From Synergistaceae bacterium (GTDB lineage: Bacteria; Synergistota; Synergistia; Synergistales; Synergistaceae): a DNA stretch of 25,198 bases. Below are positions 8,368 through 16,914 of the stretch, in pieces. Position numbers and translations under genes: made by a program. Where the stretch lies: contig JAAYHA010000092.1 of NCBI GenBank assembly GCA_012727545.1, forward strand, positions 1 to 25,198. The letters run 5' to 3'. The notes under the pieces are model-generated. The model saw only the letters and a list, made by a program, of their open reading frames with translations. It made no database searches and was not told the origin of the DNA. Within the stretch, counting starts at the first letter, position 1, and each line of letters begins with the position of its first letter.

Positions 8368-9702
8368 CTAAAAATTCTCTGCTGAGGGACGGTGGCGCTG
8401 ATCAAGTATCTCAATGATCACCCTGTCGACATTTTTCATCCCTTCACGGGTAACTCTTGCGACATTTTCGATCGTATCTTCAATGGATGAACCAAAAACT
8501 CCCTGCGGTATCCCCAATTTTTGTCCTGCGACAGCCCATCTTGCAGCAAAATAGGCCTCGGATGAGGCAGAGCTGACCTTTAAGGCACAGCTTTCCTTTG
8601 CTCCGTCGCAAAGCATACCGGCAAGATTTGAAAGGAGCAGCTGCATGGCATCGGCCATCTGCTCTTCAGAACCGCCCATCAAATATGTCATCCCTGCAGC
8701 AGAACCTGCTCCGGCAGCTACAGAGCACCCGCAGACGACAGACATGCGCCCCAGGCGCCTTTTAACAAAGCTTGTTGAAATGTGGCTGATCGCAAGTGCT
8801 TTCGCTATCTCGTCATCAGATTTTTTCAGGTGTTTGCCTAAAACTGCTATGGGGAGGATGGCAGTGATGCCATGGTTTCCGCTCCCGGCACTGCTCATTA
8901 CAGGCAGAAGTATGCCCGACATCCTGGCATCCGCTGCCGCGGCAGTTATGCTTCTTATCTTCAGTGCCACGTCTTCGCACTCTTCCAGAGCAAAAATATC
9001 CTTGAGAGTTCTTCCGAACCTGCTGCCCTGAACACATTCACCGCAGGTCGAACATACATCACTGGGTTTGTATCCTCCTTCAGCGACTGCCACGTTCATT
9101 TCAATTCCGGAAAGGAGGAAATTCCTGTCATCTTCATCCATCTCATCCGCCATTTTGAGGGCTTCGGTAAATACCTGGGGAAAACCGTCGTCTTCAAAAC
9201 CTATCGATGAGACAGAGGAGTCTGATCTGTCTTCCATTACGGTAACTCCGTCAACAACGACTTTTTCTATGTGGTTATAATTCCCGCTGACCAAACACAC
9301 AGACTTGTGCTCTGGTGTAAAGATCGAGGCAAGGACGTAGACCCCGCTCCTGTCAGGATCGCAGTATATGGTCACCCTCTCATCCCGGACCCATCTTTCA
9401 GCTTTTTCAACATCTTTTGCAGTGCTCTTCCTTAGAACTTCAAGGCCAAGGTCGGGATCTCCGCAGATAGCTCCCATTGCAGCAGCCATTGCGTTGCCCC
9501 TTGCACCTCTGGTCCCCGGGATACCTACCGCCATACCGTTTTTGTATATGCTGCCGCTTACTGTTACCCTTACAGATGCAACTTCTTCCCTTTCAGGCAG
9601 TTCCTTGCATGCCCTGGCAACAGCAAGCGCTACTGCACCCGGATCCGTACACCCCAGTGCCGGTTTGACCTCTTTTGCCAGGAAATCTTTGAGCGTGAGC
9701 AT
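8368..9702 (-). CDS. L-cysteine desulfidase / serine dehydratase-like protein (UPF0597, CdsB/YhaM family)
   Basis: The family includes the iron-sulfur L-cysteine desulfidase that splits cysteine to pyruvate, ammonia and sulfide. The ATG at 9702 is preceded by TTAGGAGGG with an 8-nt spacer. This gives 444 residues and is preferred over an upstream in-frame start at 9741, which would overlap the preceding gene. Family hallmarks are PALGCTDPGAVALA (14-27), GSGNHGITAILP (273-284), CGCSVAAGAG (324-333) and CDGAKESCALK (365-375). Cys18, Cys324 or 326, and Cys365 match the three clusters that ligate a [4Fe-4S] centre in the characterised archaeal enzyme. An added CSTCGEC segment (217-223) offers three more cysteines. 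The gene lies 13 nt after the amidohydrolase and 5 nt before recD2. Substrate could be cysteine, serine or another amino acid; the sequence does not decide. Confidence 0.87.
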   Translation of the reverse strand: MLTLKDFLAKEVKPALGCTDPGAVALAVARACKELPEREEVASVRVTVSGSIYKNGMAVGIPGTRGARGNAMAAAMGAICGDPDLGLEVLRKSTAKDVEKAERWVRDERVTIYCDPDRSGVYVLASIFTPEHKSVCLVSGNYNHIEKVVVDGVTVMEDRSDSSVSSIGFEDDGFPQVFTEALKMADEMDEDDRNFLLSGIEMNVAVAEGGYKPSDVCSTCGECVQGSRFGRTLKDIFALEECEDVALKIRSITAAAADARMSGILLPVMSSAGSGNHGITAILPIAVLGKHLKKSDDEIAKALAISHISTSFVKRRLGRMSVVCGCSVAAGAGSAAGMTYLMGGSEEQMADAMQLLLSNLAGMLCDGAKESCALKVSSASSEAYFAARWAVAGQKLGIPQGVFGSSIEDTIENVARVTREGMKNVDRVIIEILDQRHRPSAENF

Positions 9703-9715
9703 GATTTGGTCCCTC

Positions 9716-11353
9716 CTAACGAATATAGCGGATCTTTCCATCCACGACTGTTAATCCAACTGTCAAATTCTGTATCTCGTGGTCATCGATCTTGAAAGGG
9801 TTTTCCATGAAGGCGATTATATCTGCCGCCTTTCCTATCTCCAGCGTACCCCGGAAATCTCCCTCTCCGCATACTACTGCTCCGCCTTTTGTGTACATTG
9901 AAAAGGCTTCCACCCTGTCAAGCTTTTCGGATGGGAGCCAGCCATGTTCAGGCTGGTCAGAGAGGTCTTTTCTGAGTATCGCTGCCCTTATCCCGAGCAT
10001 CGGATCAAGCGGCTCGGTAGGTGAATCGGATCCTGCACCTACTGTGATCCCAAATTGTATAAGTGTTTTCCAGGCATAGCTCCATCTCGCTCTTTCAGCT
10101 CCAAGCCTTGACATCACTATAGGCCAGTCTGAAGTTACAAATGCGGGCTGGATATCTGCCATAACACCCAACTCAGCCATTCTTTTATAAATGTCATTGG
10201 CCCCTACCTGGCAGTGTACTATCCTGTGTGATATCGTTCTGTTTTTGTTGTCAGATAGCCTTTTTGTTGATTCGACTGCGTTGAGACACCTGTCTATCGC
10301 CCCGTCACCTATAGCATAATAGGCGACCTGCATCCCGGCTTCCTGAGCTATCGCAGTAAGGCGATCCAGTTCTCCCTGGGATCTTGCGTATATCCCCCTA
10401 TTCCCCGGTTCATCGGAATATTCTTCCCTGAGTGCAGCAGTCTTAGCTCCAAGTGTGCCGTCGACATGAATTTTCAGTGGACCGGATGCGAAATAACTTA
10501 TCCCGTTTCTCTGGTGGTAACCGCACTCAATAAATGTTGTGAGCTCCGTTTCGTCTCTGAGGTGCCATTGCTCTGCAATGCGCAGGGGCATCTTATCTTC
10601 AAGCTCCATCTGTTCATAAAGCCTGAATATCCTGTCAGTGCTTCCCACTATGCCCAGGTCGTCTGTCTGGACCGATGTGATGCCGAGCCTGACCATTTCG
10701 TCTGTAGCTCTTTTGTACCACCTCATCAGGGTTTCGTCAGAAGATTCCGGGATGTTCATCCTTACCCAATTTACTGCGGCCTCGCTTACAACGCCTGTAG
10801 GTTCACCGTTTTCATCCGAGTTGACTACACCGCCGGATATCTTGAAACCCTTTCCTATCCTCAATATATCAAGGGCTTTGGAGTTAAGTGAAGCGATATG
10901 ACCGCAGGATCTCTCAAAGAAAAGCGGAATATCCCCGGTTATTTTGTCCAGGTCATATCTGTTTGGGAACCTTTTTTCTGCCAGGTGGTTCTGGTCCCAT
11001 CCACGTGCAAAAAACCACTGTCCATCACTTATCGGGGACTCCGAAAGGAATCGGCGGCTTTTGTCTATCATTTCTTCGATCGAAGACGCTCCGGACAGGT
11101 TGAGTGTTTCCAGGCTCCTGCCTGTAGCAAGAAGATGGTTGTGAGTATCTGTCATTCCGGGCATGAGGAACTTTCCTTTTATGTCCAGGACAGTAGTCTT
11201 ACTGTCACACAGCGACAGTATATCTTTGTCGCTCCCTATTGCCTCGATGATCCCGTTCTTTGCGAACAACGCCTTTGCCCGACCGGGAGATGACATCGGG
11301 TAGATAACGCCGTTGATGAGTGCAATTGAATCGTTCCTCTGTACATCCCCCAT
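9716..11353 (-). CDS. YtcJ-like metal-dependent amidohydrolase (Amidohydro_3)
   Basis: This is a predicted cytoplasmic hydrolase of amide or imide bonds, substrate unknown. The length is 545 residues. An N-terminal composite beta domain (1-~65) is followed by the TIM-barrel with metal motif DTHNH (69-73), K294 in KIHVDGTLGAKTAAL, IVHCQVG (His380) and GSDSPTEPLDPMLGI. At the position where YtcJ-like proteins usually read HAIGD(R)A, this protein reads YYAIGDGA (345-352), so a usual metal-ligand histidine is Tyr346. That codon is clear on the minus strand near 10316. The start has AAAGGTGG 8 nt upstream. The stop TAG overlaps the ribosome binding site of the next gene, so the genes are co-translated. 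Between a peptidase and a cysteine desulfidase-like protein it probably processes amino-acid derivatives. Confidence 0.9.
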   Translation of the reverse strand: MGDVQRNDSIALINGVIYPMSSPGRAKALFAKNGIIEAIGSDKDILSLCDSKTTVLDIKGKFLMPGMTDTHNHLLATGRSLETLNLSGASSIEEMIDKSRRFLSESPISDGQWFFARGWDQNHLAEKRFPNRYDLDKITGDIPLFFERSCGHIASLNSKALDILRIGKGFKISGGVVNSDENGEPTGVVSEAAVNWVRMNIPESSDETLMRWYKRATDEMVRLGITSVQTDDLGIVGSTDRIFRLYEQMELEDKMPLRIAEQWHLRDETELTTFIECGYHQRNGISYFASGPLKIHVDGTLGAKTAALREEYSDEPGNRGIYARSQGELDRLTAIAQEAGMQVAYYAIGDGAIDRCLNAVESTKRLSDNKNRTISHRIVHCQVGANDIYKRMAELGVMADIQPAFVTSDWPIVMSRLGAERARWSYAWKTLIQFGITVGAGSDSPTEPLDPMLGIRAAILRKDLSDQPEHGWLPSEKLDRVEAFSMYTKGGAVVCGEGDFRGTLEIGKAADIIAFMENPFKIDDHEIQNLTVGLTVVDGKIRYIR

Positions 11354-11367
11354 CAGTCATACCACCT

Positions 11368-12831
11368 TTACATCATCATTAAGAGCGTTGCCAGGGTCCT
11401 GGTCCCGAAACCGGAAGCACCCTTTGCATAATAGCTCCTTTGTTCCTTAATAAAATCAGCCGCTGCAATATCCAGATGCACCCATGGGATATCTTTATCA
11501 ACAAATGCTTCAAGGAACATTGCCGCAGTGATGGCGCCGCCGTAGCGTCCGCCAGAGTTTACCAGATCGGCAACAGGAGATTTTATTGCTTTTTTGAGTG
11601 TAGGATCATCCATTGGGAGTTTCCAGAGACGCTCCCCTGACATTTTCGCCGCTGCAAGGACTTCATCACCAAAAAGGTCGTTGTTGGTGAAAAGCCCTCC
11701 TGTATTTGTTCCCAACGCTACAGCGCAGGCGCCTGTGAGCGTGGCAATGTCGATGATTTTGTCGGGCTTTAGTTCTGACGCGAAGGAGAGTGCATCTGCA
11801 AGAGTAAGCCTGCCTTCCGCATCTGTGTTGTTGACTTCTATTGTCTTTCCGTTGCGCGCACGAAGGATATCGTCAGGCCTGTATGCATTCCCGCCGGGCA
11901 TGTTTTCCGCTGCGGCTATAATCACCGTGACCTTCCATGGCAGCTTAAGCCGAGCTGCTGCTTTTACAGCTCCCAGGACTGCACACGCTCCGCTTTTGTC
12001 ACCCTTCATAGTAGTCATGTAATCTGCGGGCTTTATGTCAAGTCCGCCGCTGTCGAAGGTAAGACCTTTACCTACAAGCGCAACATGACCTCTGCATATA
12101 CCTTCCGGTGACCAAGTCAGGGTAATGAACCTCGGAGGATTTGACGACCCCTTTGCAACAGCATGGTACGCACACATTTTTTCTTTCACTATTCTCTCTT
12201 CGTCCCATATTTCGCATTCAAGACCAAGTTCCCGGGCCAATGACTCAGCTTTCTTTGCAAGGGTCACAGGGGTGATGACATTACCCGGTTCGTTCGCTAT
12301 GTCCCTTGTATAACACTGCGCCTCGCCAAGGATCTTTCCTTCCTCAAGCCCCGCGGGGTCCGCACCCGGAACGTTGACAAGTTCAGGGGATACAAGCTTC
12401 TCATCCTCTTCCTGAGTGAGGTACTTGTCAAAGCTGTAGCACCCCAAAACAGATCCTTCGGCGGCAGATCTTGAATTGATCCTGTCTTCTGCCTCCGGCA
12501 TACAAAGAAGAACACTTGAGCATCTTTTTGCCGCAGCAGTTCTGAGGACCATAAAGCTTCCTTCCCTGATGTTTTCCTGAAGACTGTTTTTATCATTTCC
12601 AAGTCCATGCACGACAACGTATTTAACTGATCCGTGCATGACCGGGATCTTAATCGTGGAACCCGCCTTTGCCTTGAAGTTCCCGTTGATTACCGCTCTG
12701 CGGCAAAACTCCAGCATTTCTCCTGCAAGAGGTTCCAGGCACAACAACTCAGACGCGGCTTCCTCAGCAAGTATTCCGATCAACTGGACACTTTCCTGAT
12801 CGAAGCCTTTTTCACATTTATTAATGTTCAA
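11368..12831 (-). CDS. pepA: Leucyl (cytosol) aminopeptidase, family M17
   Basis: This cytoplasmic two-metal enzyme removes N-terminal residues from peptides, feeding amino-acid fermentation. I chose the TTG at 12831 because GGAGGG (12838-12843) sits 6 nt upstream, giving 487 residues and a typical M17 N-terminus (MNINKCEKGF). A longer reading to 12900 would add 23 residues that cover the ribosome binding site and promoter. The catalytic domain shows GKGLTFDSGG (254-263), KGDKSG (around 276-281) and NTDAEGR (335-341), which provide the metal ligands Lys255, Asp260, Asp278, Asp337, Glu339 and catalytic Arg341. The N-terminal macro-like domain (1-~160) is divergent, as usual. It is the first gene of a four-gene operon, 14 nt before the amidohydrolase, with a promoter at 12872-12900. 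Confidence 0.95.
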   Translation of the reverse strand: MNINKCEKGFDQESVQLIGILAEEAASELLCLEPLAGEMLEFCRRAVINGNFKAKAGSTIKIPVMHGSVKYVVVHGLGNDKNSLQENIREGSFMVLRTAAAKRCSSVLLCMPEAEDRINSRSAAEGSVLGCYSFDKYLTQEEDEKLVSPELVNVPGADPAGLEEGKILGEAQCYTRDIANEPGNVITPVTLAKKAESLARELGLECEIWDEERIVKEKMCAYHAVAKGSSNPPRFITLTWSPEGICRGHVALVGKGLTFDSGGLDIKPADYMTTMKGDKSGACAVLGAVKAAARLKLPWKVTVIIAAAENMPGGNAYRPDDILRARNGKTIEVNNTDAEGRLTLADALSFASELKPDKIIDIATLTGACAVALGTNTGGLFTNNDLFGDEVLAAAKMSGERLWKLPMDDPTLKKAIKSPVADLVNSGGRYGGAITAAMFLEAFVDKDIPWVHLDIAAADFIKEQRSYYAKGASGFGTRTLATLLMMM

Positions 12832-12871
12832 TATATTCCCTCCATATAAGTAACCTACTTTTATTCTGAAC

Positions 12872-12900
12872 ATCATAATAATATCACTATTTAATCTCAA
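12872..12900 (-). promoter_or_regulatory. Sigma-70 promoter of pepA operon
   Basis: Read on the minus strand, TTGAGA (12895-12900) and TATGAT (12872-12877) are separated by exactly 17 nt. Transcription would start near 12865, leaving a leader of about 35 nt before the TTG start of pepA. Confidence 0.65.
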
Positions 12901-12933
12901 TGTTGATGTACTTTCTGCTTACCTTATCTTTTC

Positions 12934-12942
12934 TGCTATACT
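12934..12942 (+). promoter_or_regulatory. Extended -10 promoter for FAD-dependent dehydrogenase
   Basis: TGCTATACT is an extended -10 element (TGn plus TATACT) 40 nt before the ATG. There is no good -35. It is divergent from the pepA promoter, with about 34 nt between the two -35/-10 boundaries. Confidence 0.5.
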
Positions 12943-12982
12943 AATCAGGGTCGATTTTCTGCTTTTTACGGAGGAATGAAGG

Positions 12983-14374
12983 ATGGATAACAAATATGAT
13001 GTAATAATAGTCGGAGCAGGTCCCGCAGGACTGTTTGCAACTCTTGAACTCATAAAAAACGACAAAAAAGTTCTTCTCATAGACAAGGGAAGATCCATAG
13101 AAGCACGTATCTGCCCGATGAAAACCGGTGCTCCCGAATGCGTACACTGCAATCCGTGCAATGTTGTATGCGGATGGGGAGGAGCGGGGGCTTTCAGCGA
13201 CGGTAAGCTTACACTGACGCCTGAATTCGGGGGCAACCTCGAAGAATACTGCGGACGCGAAAAGCTTCTCTCTCTTATTGACGAGGCGGATCGTGTATAT
13301 CTTGAGCATGGAGCGAGCAGCACGCTGTTCAAACCAAGCGGCGACCTTGCAAAGAAGGTCATTACCAAAGCCCTTCAGGCGGGCCTCGACATAATCCCTG
13401 CAACAATACGCCATATGGGAACAGACAGGTCGAAGCAGATCCTTGGCGCCATATATCAGACCATAAAGGACAGCTGTGAGGTAAGGACAAACACTATGGT
13501 AGATAAAGTCCTGCTCAAACCTGATGGATCCGTTGCCGGCGTACTGCTTGCGAACGGAGAAGAGATCTACTCCGACAGGGTCCTTCTTGCTCCCGGACGT
13601 GAAGGTGCTGCATGGATGGAAAAAACGGTAAAGGAACTTGGACTCCAGATCGAGTCCCTGCCTGTAGACATCGGAGTAAGGGTGGAGATACCCTCTGCCT
13701 GGGCTGAGGATATAACGGACCAGTTCTATGAGGTCAAGGCTCTTCTTGACACACCCACCTTTGATGACAAGGTACGCACATTCTGCATGTGCCCGCACGG
13801 CGAGGTCACATCCGAGTACCAAAGCCACCACGAAATCCTCACTGTTAACGGCCACTCGAACCAAGAGAATGAATGCAAAACAGAAAATACAAACTTTGCG
13901 ATATTGGTTTCTACTAAATTTACAAAACCTTTCAGGGATCCAATCGGTTACGGCAGCCATATTGCCCGATTGGCAAACATGCTTGGCGGAGGAATTATCG
14001 TCCAGCGGCTCGGTGACCTGCGAAAGGGCAGGCGCTCCACACCGGACAGGATAGCCCGCGGACTTGTAAGGCCCACTCTTACAAGCGCAGAACCGGGCGA
14101 CCTTGCCTGCGTCCTTCCATACAGGCATCTTGTTGGAATAATGGAAATGCTTGCGGCACTTGATCATATAATACCGGGAGTCAACAGCGGCCATACTTTG
14201 CTCTACGGAGTCGAGGTTAAGTTTTACAGTCTGAAAGTCGCCCTCGACAGCGGACTCAGGACCTCTATCAAAGGCCTTTATGCTGCCGGAGACGGAGCCG
14301 GGGTCACAAGAGGAGTCATACAGGCCTCTGCATCGGGCATTTGGGTGGCAAGAGCAATGCTCTCTGAAAAATGA
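12983..14374 (+). CDS. FAD-dependent dehydrogenase of unknown substrate (COG2509-like)
   Basis: This is a predicted cytoplasmic flavoprotein of 463 residues. Residues 6-16 carry the Rossmann dinucleotide motif (VIIVGAGPAGL). The C-terminal FAD contact is LYAAGDGAGVTRG. GWGGAGAFSDGKL (64-76) is typical of this uncharacterised dehydrogenase family. Between them is a cysteine-rich stretch with Cys44, Cys53, Cys56, Cys59 and Cys63, which could bind a metal or act in thiol chemistry. GGAGGA lies 7 nt before the ATG. The K+ channel reading frame begins 21 nt after the stop and is probably co-transcribed. Its substrate is unknown; the family is often annotated only as FAD-dependent dehydrogenase or as NAD(FAD)-utilising. 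The call of family is firm, the role is not. Confidence 0.88.
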   Translation: MDNKYDVIIVGAGPAGLFATLELIKNDKKVLLIDKGRSIEARICPMKTGAPECVHCNPCNVVCGWGGAGAFSDGKLTLTPEFGGNLEEYCGREKLLSLIDEADRVYLEHGASSTLFKPSGDLAKKVITKALQAGLDIIPATIRHMGTDRSKQILGAIYQTIKDSCEVRTNTMVDKVLLKPDGSVAGVLLANGEEIYSDRVLLAPGREGAAWMEKTVKELGLQIESLPVDIGVRVEIPSAWAEDITDQFYEVKALLDTPTFDDKVRTFCMCPHGEVTSEYQSHHEILTVNGHSNQENECKTENTNFAILVSTKFTKPFRDPIGYGSHIARLANMLGGGIIVQRLGDLRKGRRSTPDRIARGLVRPTLTSAEPGDLACVLPYRHLVGIMEMLAALDHIIPGVNSGHTLLYGVEVKFYSLKVALDSGLRTSIKGLYAAGDGAGVTRGVIQASASGIWVARAMLSEK

Positions 14375-14395
14375 GATGTGGATCGCTGAGACAAA

Positions 14396-15371
14396 ATGGT
14401 CAGTAATCTGAAAAAGAAACGCCTTGTCAGATTTTACGAGATAATGCTGCCGATCCTGGCACTTATCTCGCTTTTTACACTTATGTCCTTATATGTCCTT
14501 AGGCTCAAATTTTTTCAAATACAGTCTTCAGCCAAAACTGATATTTCTCCTGAACCATCTAATCTGGCTCATTTTTGCTGCTGATTTCTTTGTAAGGATG
14601 CGTCTTATAGACGACAAAAAACATTTCCTTACCAGACATCTGGCAGAATTAGTTGCGATACTCCCAGTCTACCCCTTCATACTGTTGGCCAAGTTATTGG
14701 GGGACATCCACATGGCTGATGCTGCTGCAATAATACTTGAAATAATTTTTATCATAAAATTCTTTTCTTACCTGATAAGGGCTTTCGTAACACAGCGAAG
14801 ATTTATCAGGACCAACCCTCTGCATTATGCGGCAGCAGTTACAATGACAGCACTTGTAGTAGCTGCAATGTTATTTTCCGGTTTTGAAGGCAGAAATTAT
14901 TCGGACAGCATATGGTGGGCTTTCTCGACCGCAAGCACTACCGGTTTCGGAGATATAGTACCTGTTACCCCTGAGGGAAGACTCGTAGGAATGTTCCTTA
15001 TGATAGTCGGGCTTGCCTGTATAAGCATACTCACAGGCGTCATTGCAGGGATAATGATGCATTCTAATAACCTCTCAAGACCGGAAAGCTCTATAGTAAT
15101 CGGGGTTATCAAAGAACTGTCTCGGTTCTCAGAACTGAGTGAGAATGAGGTAGATGAAATTTGTGATGTGTTGAAAGCTATGAAGCTGAAACATCCGATC
15201 AAAAAGGAAAATGTCCTTAATGACGGACTTTTCGAAAAATCCCTACCCAAAAAAACGGGGATAAAAAAGAGCCGCTTCGCGAAATGGGTCAATGAAAACT
15301 TCATTAGCGACCCTAAAGAAGATACTATCATTGAGAAAAAACTTTCACAGAAAAAACCCTCCAAAAAATAA
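14396..15371 (+). pseudogene. Voltage-gated-type K+ channel, reading frame broken by a +1 disruption
   Basis: The sequence encodes an ion-channel protein split over two frames. From ATG 14396 the first frame gives the S1 helix (FYEIMLPILALISLF) and stops at 14584. The second frame, usable from about 14493 to 15371, gives S2 (LIFLLNHLIWLIFAADFFVRM), further helices, a pore with selectivity filter TTGFGD (14937-14954) and a charged cytoplasmic tail. The join is exactly at an exact 10-bp tandem duplication (14482-14501), followed by a T6 run (14510-14515). Removing one 10-bp copy restores one frame of 321 residues; removing one T gives 324. A start at 14493 has no ribosome binding site and loses S1. 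It may be a mutation, a sequencing error, or a reversible on/off switch. It follows the FAD dehydrogenase by 21 nt. Confidence 0.8.
14482..14501 (+). repeat. Exact 10-bp tandem duplication inside K+ channel gene
   Basis: TATGTCCTTA occurs twice head to tail with no mismatch. Ten bases is 3n+1, so the extra copy shifts the frame by exactly the amount needed to explain the split reading frame. The second copy also creates the ATG at 14493. Confidence 0.92.
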
Positions 15372-15410
15372 CTTATTCAAGCAAAAACAAGTTGCGTTAA
15401 TAATAAAAAG

Positions 15411-15444
15411 AAGCTGCGTGAGATCCTAAGATTTCTTACAGCTC
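15411..15444. terminator. Bidirectional terminator between K+ channel and Na+ symporter genes
   Basis: An imperfect hairpin has outer arms AGCTG (15412-15416) and CAGCT (15439-15443) and inner pairs around TGAGATC/GATTTCT. It is followed on plus by CCTTTAATTTTTTATT and on minus by CTTCTTTTTATTATT. It lies between convergent genes and can end transcription from both sides. Confidence 0.65.
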
Positions 15445-15487
15445 CTTTAATTTTTTATTAATTTCAAAGTTTAATATTTTATATATT

Positions 15488-16900
15488 TCAGAATTTGAGC
15501 AACCCCACAGAATTGAGGAAGATAATGAGGACGAGCAGCGGAGTTACGTAACGAAGGAGAAATCTGATCACCTTTACCTTTCCTTCGTTATTAAGTTTCC
15601 CGTGATTTGTCAGTTCATCCCTCAGGTCCTTCTCTTTCATTTTGTAACCTGCATAGAGTGCAATAAAGAGGCCTCCCAAAGGCAGGCATATGTTCGACGA
15701 GATAAAGTCAAAGAGGTCAAAGAAACCCCTGCCCATTACTTTGATCCCTCCGAAAAAGCTCGTGCTGTCAGCAGAACCGGCTGCCAGGACTCCCACAACT
15801 GCAATAATGGCACAGTTGAGGATCGCAGCTTTTTTACGGGGCATGTTGAATTCTTCCGACATCCAGACAGTCGGAACTTCAACAAGAGAGAGCATCGCTC
15901 CGTTGGCTGCGAATGACGTCAGCAGGAAAAATGCAAAAAGAAGTACCTGTCCAAAGGGCATCTGTGAGAAGACCAGGGGAATAGTTATAAATAACAGGCC
16001 CGGTCCTGCTCCCGGCTCAACTCCGAAGGAAAAGACAGTTGGAAAGATCGCCAGACCTGCAAGCATTGATACACAGATATCAGCAATAGCTATCTTAAGA
16101 GGAGCAGTGGAAAGATCAGAATCCTCTGTGAAATATGATCCGTAGGTTATCATGGTTCCCATCCCAAGAGAGAGCTTAAAAAAGGCAAGCCCCATCGCAG
16201 CAAGCGTTACAGATGGAGTTATCTGTGAGAAATCCACATGAAAAAGGAAACGTAGTCCGTCGGCGGCTCCCGGAAGAGTAAGTGCGCGTACAGCACAAAT
16301 TATAAGAAGGACAAAAAGCACGGGCATCATGATCCTGATAGCCCTTTCTATACCGCTTGAAACCCCCAGGGAGATAATAGCGCCTATTACACAAAGTACC
16401 ACCACCTGCCAGAATATCGGGGAGAGTACCGCCGCTGAAAAGAAACTTCCTCCTGCCGCACCTGCACCGATAGCACTGCCGAACATTGCCCCGGCTTTCT
16501 CTGCGGTGATCCCTGCAAAAGCTCCTGTTGCAGCCTTGAATGTATAGTAATATACCCATCCTGCAACGCAGCTGTAGAAAAACATTATCAGATATGCAGC
16601 AAGTGCTCCCATAAACCCGATGCCGGACCATGGAGATCTTGGATCATTATCCAGTTTTCTGAAAGCACCGACCGGGTTCATCCTTGATCTGCGTCCGATG
16701 ACAAATTCACTTATCATGATAGGAACAGCAACCATAAAGACAAAAAAGAGGTACAGGACAAGAAAAGCTCCGCCGCCGCCGGTTCCTGTCATGTATGGAA
16801 ACTTCCATATGTTTCCAAGACCAACGGCTGAACCAAGGGATACCATCAGTGCAGCGAGAGTAGAACTAAATCCGTCTCTTTTCTTTGTTTCTAACAACAA
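15488..16900 (-). CDS. Na+-dependent amino-acid symporter (NSS/SNF family)
   Basis: This 470-residue inner-membrane protein of the neurotransmitter:sodium symporter family is predicted to import an amino acid with Na+ (LeuT, TnaT-like). The first helix has the diagnostic GSAVGLGNIWKFPYM (23-37), where the unwound region binds Na+ and substrate, followed by GTGGGGAFLVLYL. About 11-12 hydrophobic segments follow. The start is TTG at 16900 with GGGGGAG (16907-16913) 6 nt upstream. The upstream 106 nt to the EamA gene contain nested inverted repeats that touch the ribosome binding site. It lies downstream of the EamA gene on the same strand and near an amino-acid catabolic operon, so it may bring in that pathway's substrate. 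The substrate itself cannot be read. Confidence 0.94.
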   Translation of the reverse strand: MLLETKKRDGFSSTLAALMVSLGSAVGLGNIWKFPYMTGTGGGGAFLVLYLFFVFMVAVPIMISEFVIGRRSRMNPVGAFRKLDNDPRSPWSGIGFMGALAAYLIMFFYSCVAGWVYYYTFKAATGAFAGITAEKAGAMFGSAIGAGAAGGSFFSAAVLSPIFWQVVVLCVIGAIISLGVSSGIERAIRIMMPVLFVLLIICAVRALTLPGAADGLRFLFHVDFSQITPSVTLAAMGLAFFKLSLGMGTMITYGSYFTEDSDLSTAPLKIAIADICVSMLAGLAIFPTVFSFGVEPGAGPGLLFITIPLVFSQMPFGQVLLFAFFLLTSFAANGAMLSLVEVPTVWMSEEFNMPRKKAAILNCAIIAVVGVLAAGSADSTSFFGGIKVMGRGFFDLFDFISSNICLPLGGLFIALYAGYKMKEKDLRDELTNHGKLNNEGKVKVIRFLLRYVTPLLVLIIFLNSVGLLKF

Positions 16901-16914
16901 TAAAATCTCCCCCT

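Noticed and set aside
12941..14194. Open frame of 417 codons on minus, opposite the FAD-dependent dehydrogenase
   Set aside because: It has no recognisable domain and no Shine-Dalgarno site, while the plus strand encodes a complete flavoprotein with clear motifs. It is a codon-bias shadow.
14507..14516. Programmed ribosomal frameshift at AAATTTTTTC
   Set aside because: The needed shift is +1 (or -2), whereas slippery A/T heptamers drive -1 shifts. The adjacent 3n+1 tandem duplication is a simpler explanation.
14396..14584. A separate 62-residue membrane protein gene
   Set aside because: Its sequence is the S1 helix of the channel in the following frame, so it is better read as the first part of a frame-disrupted gene.
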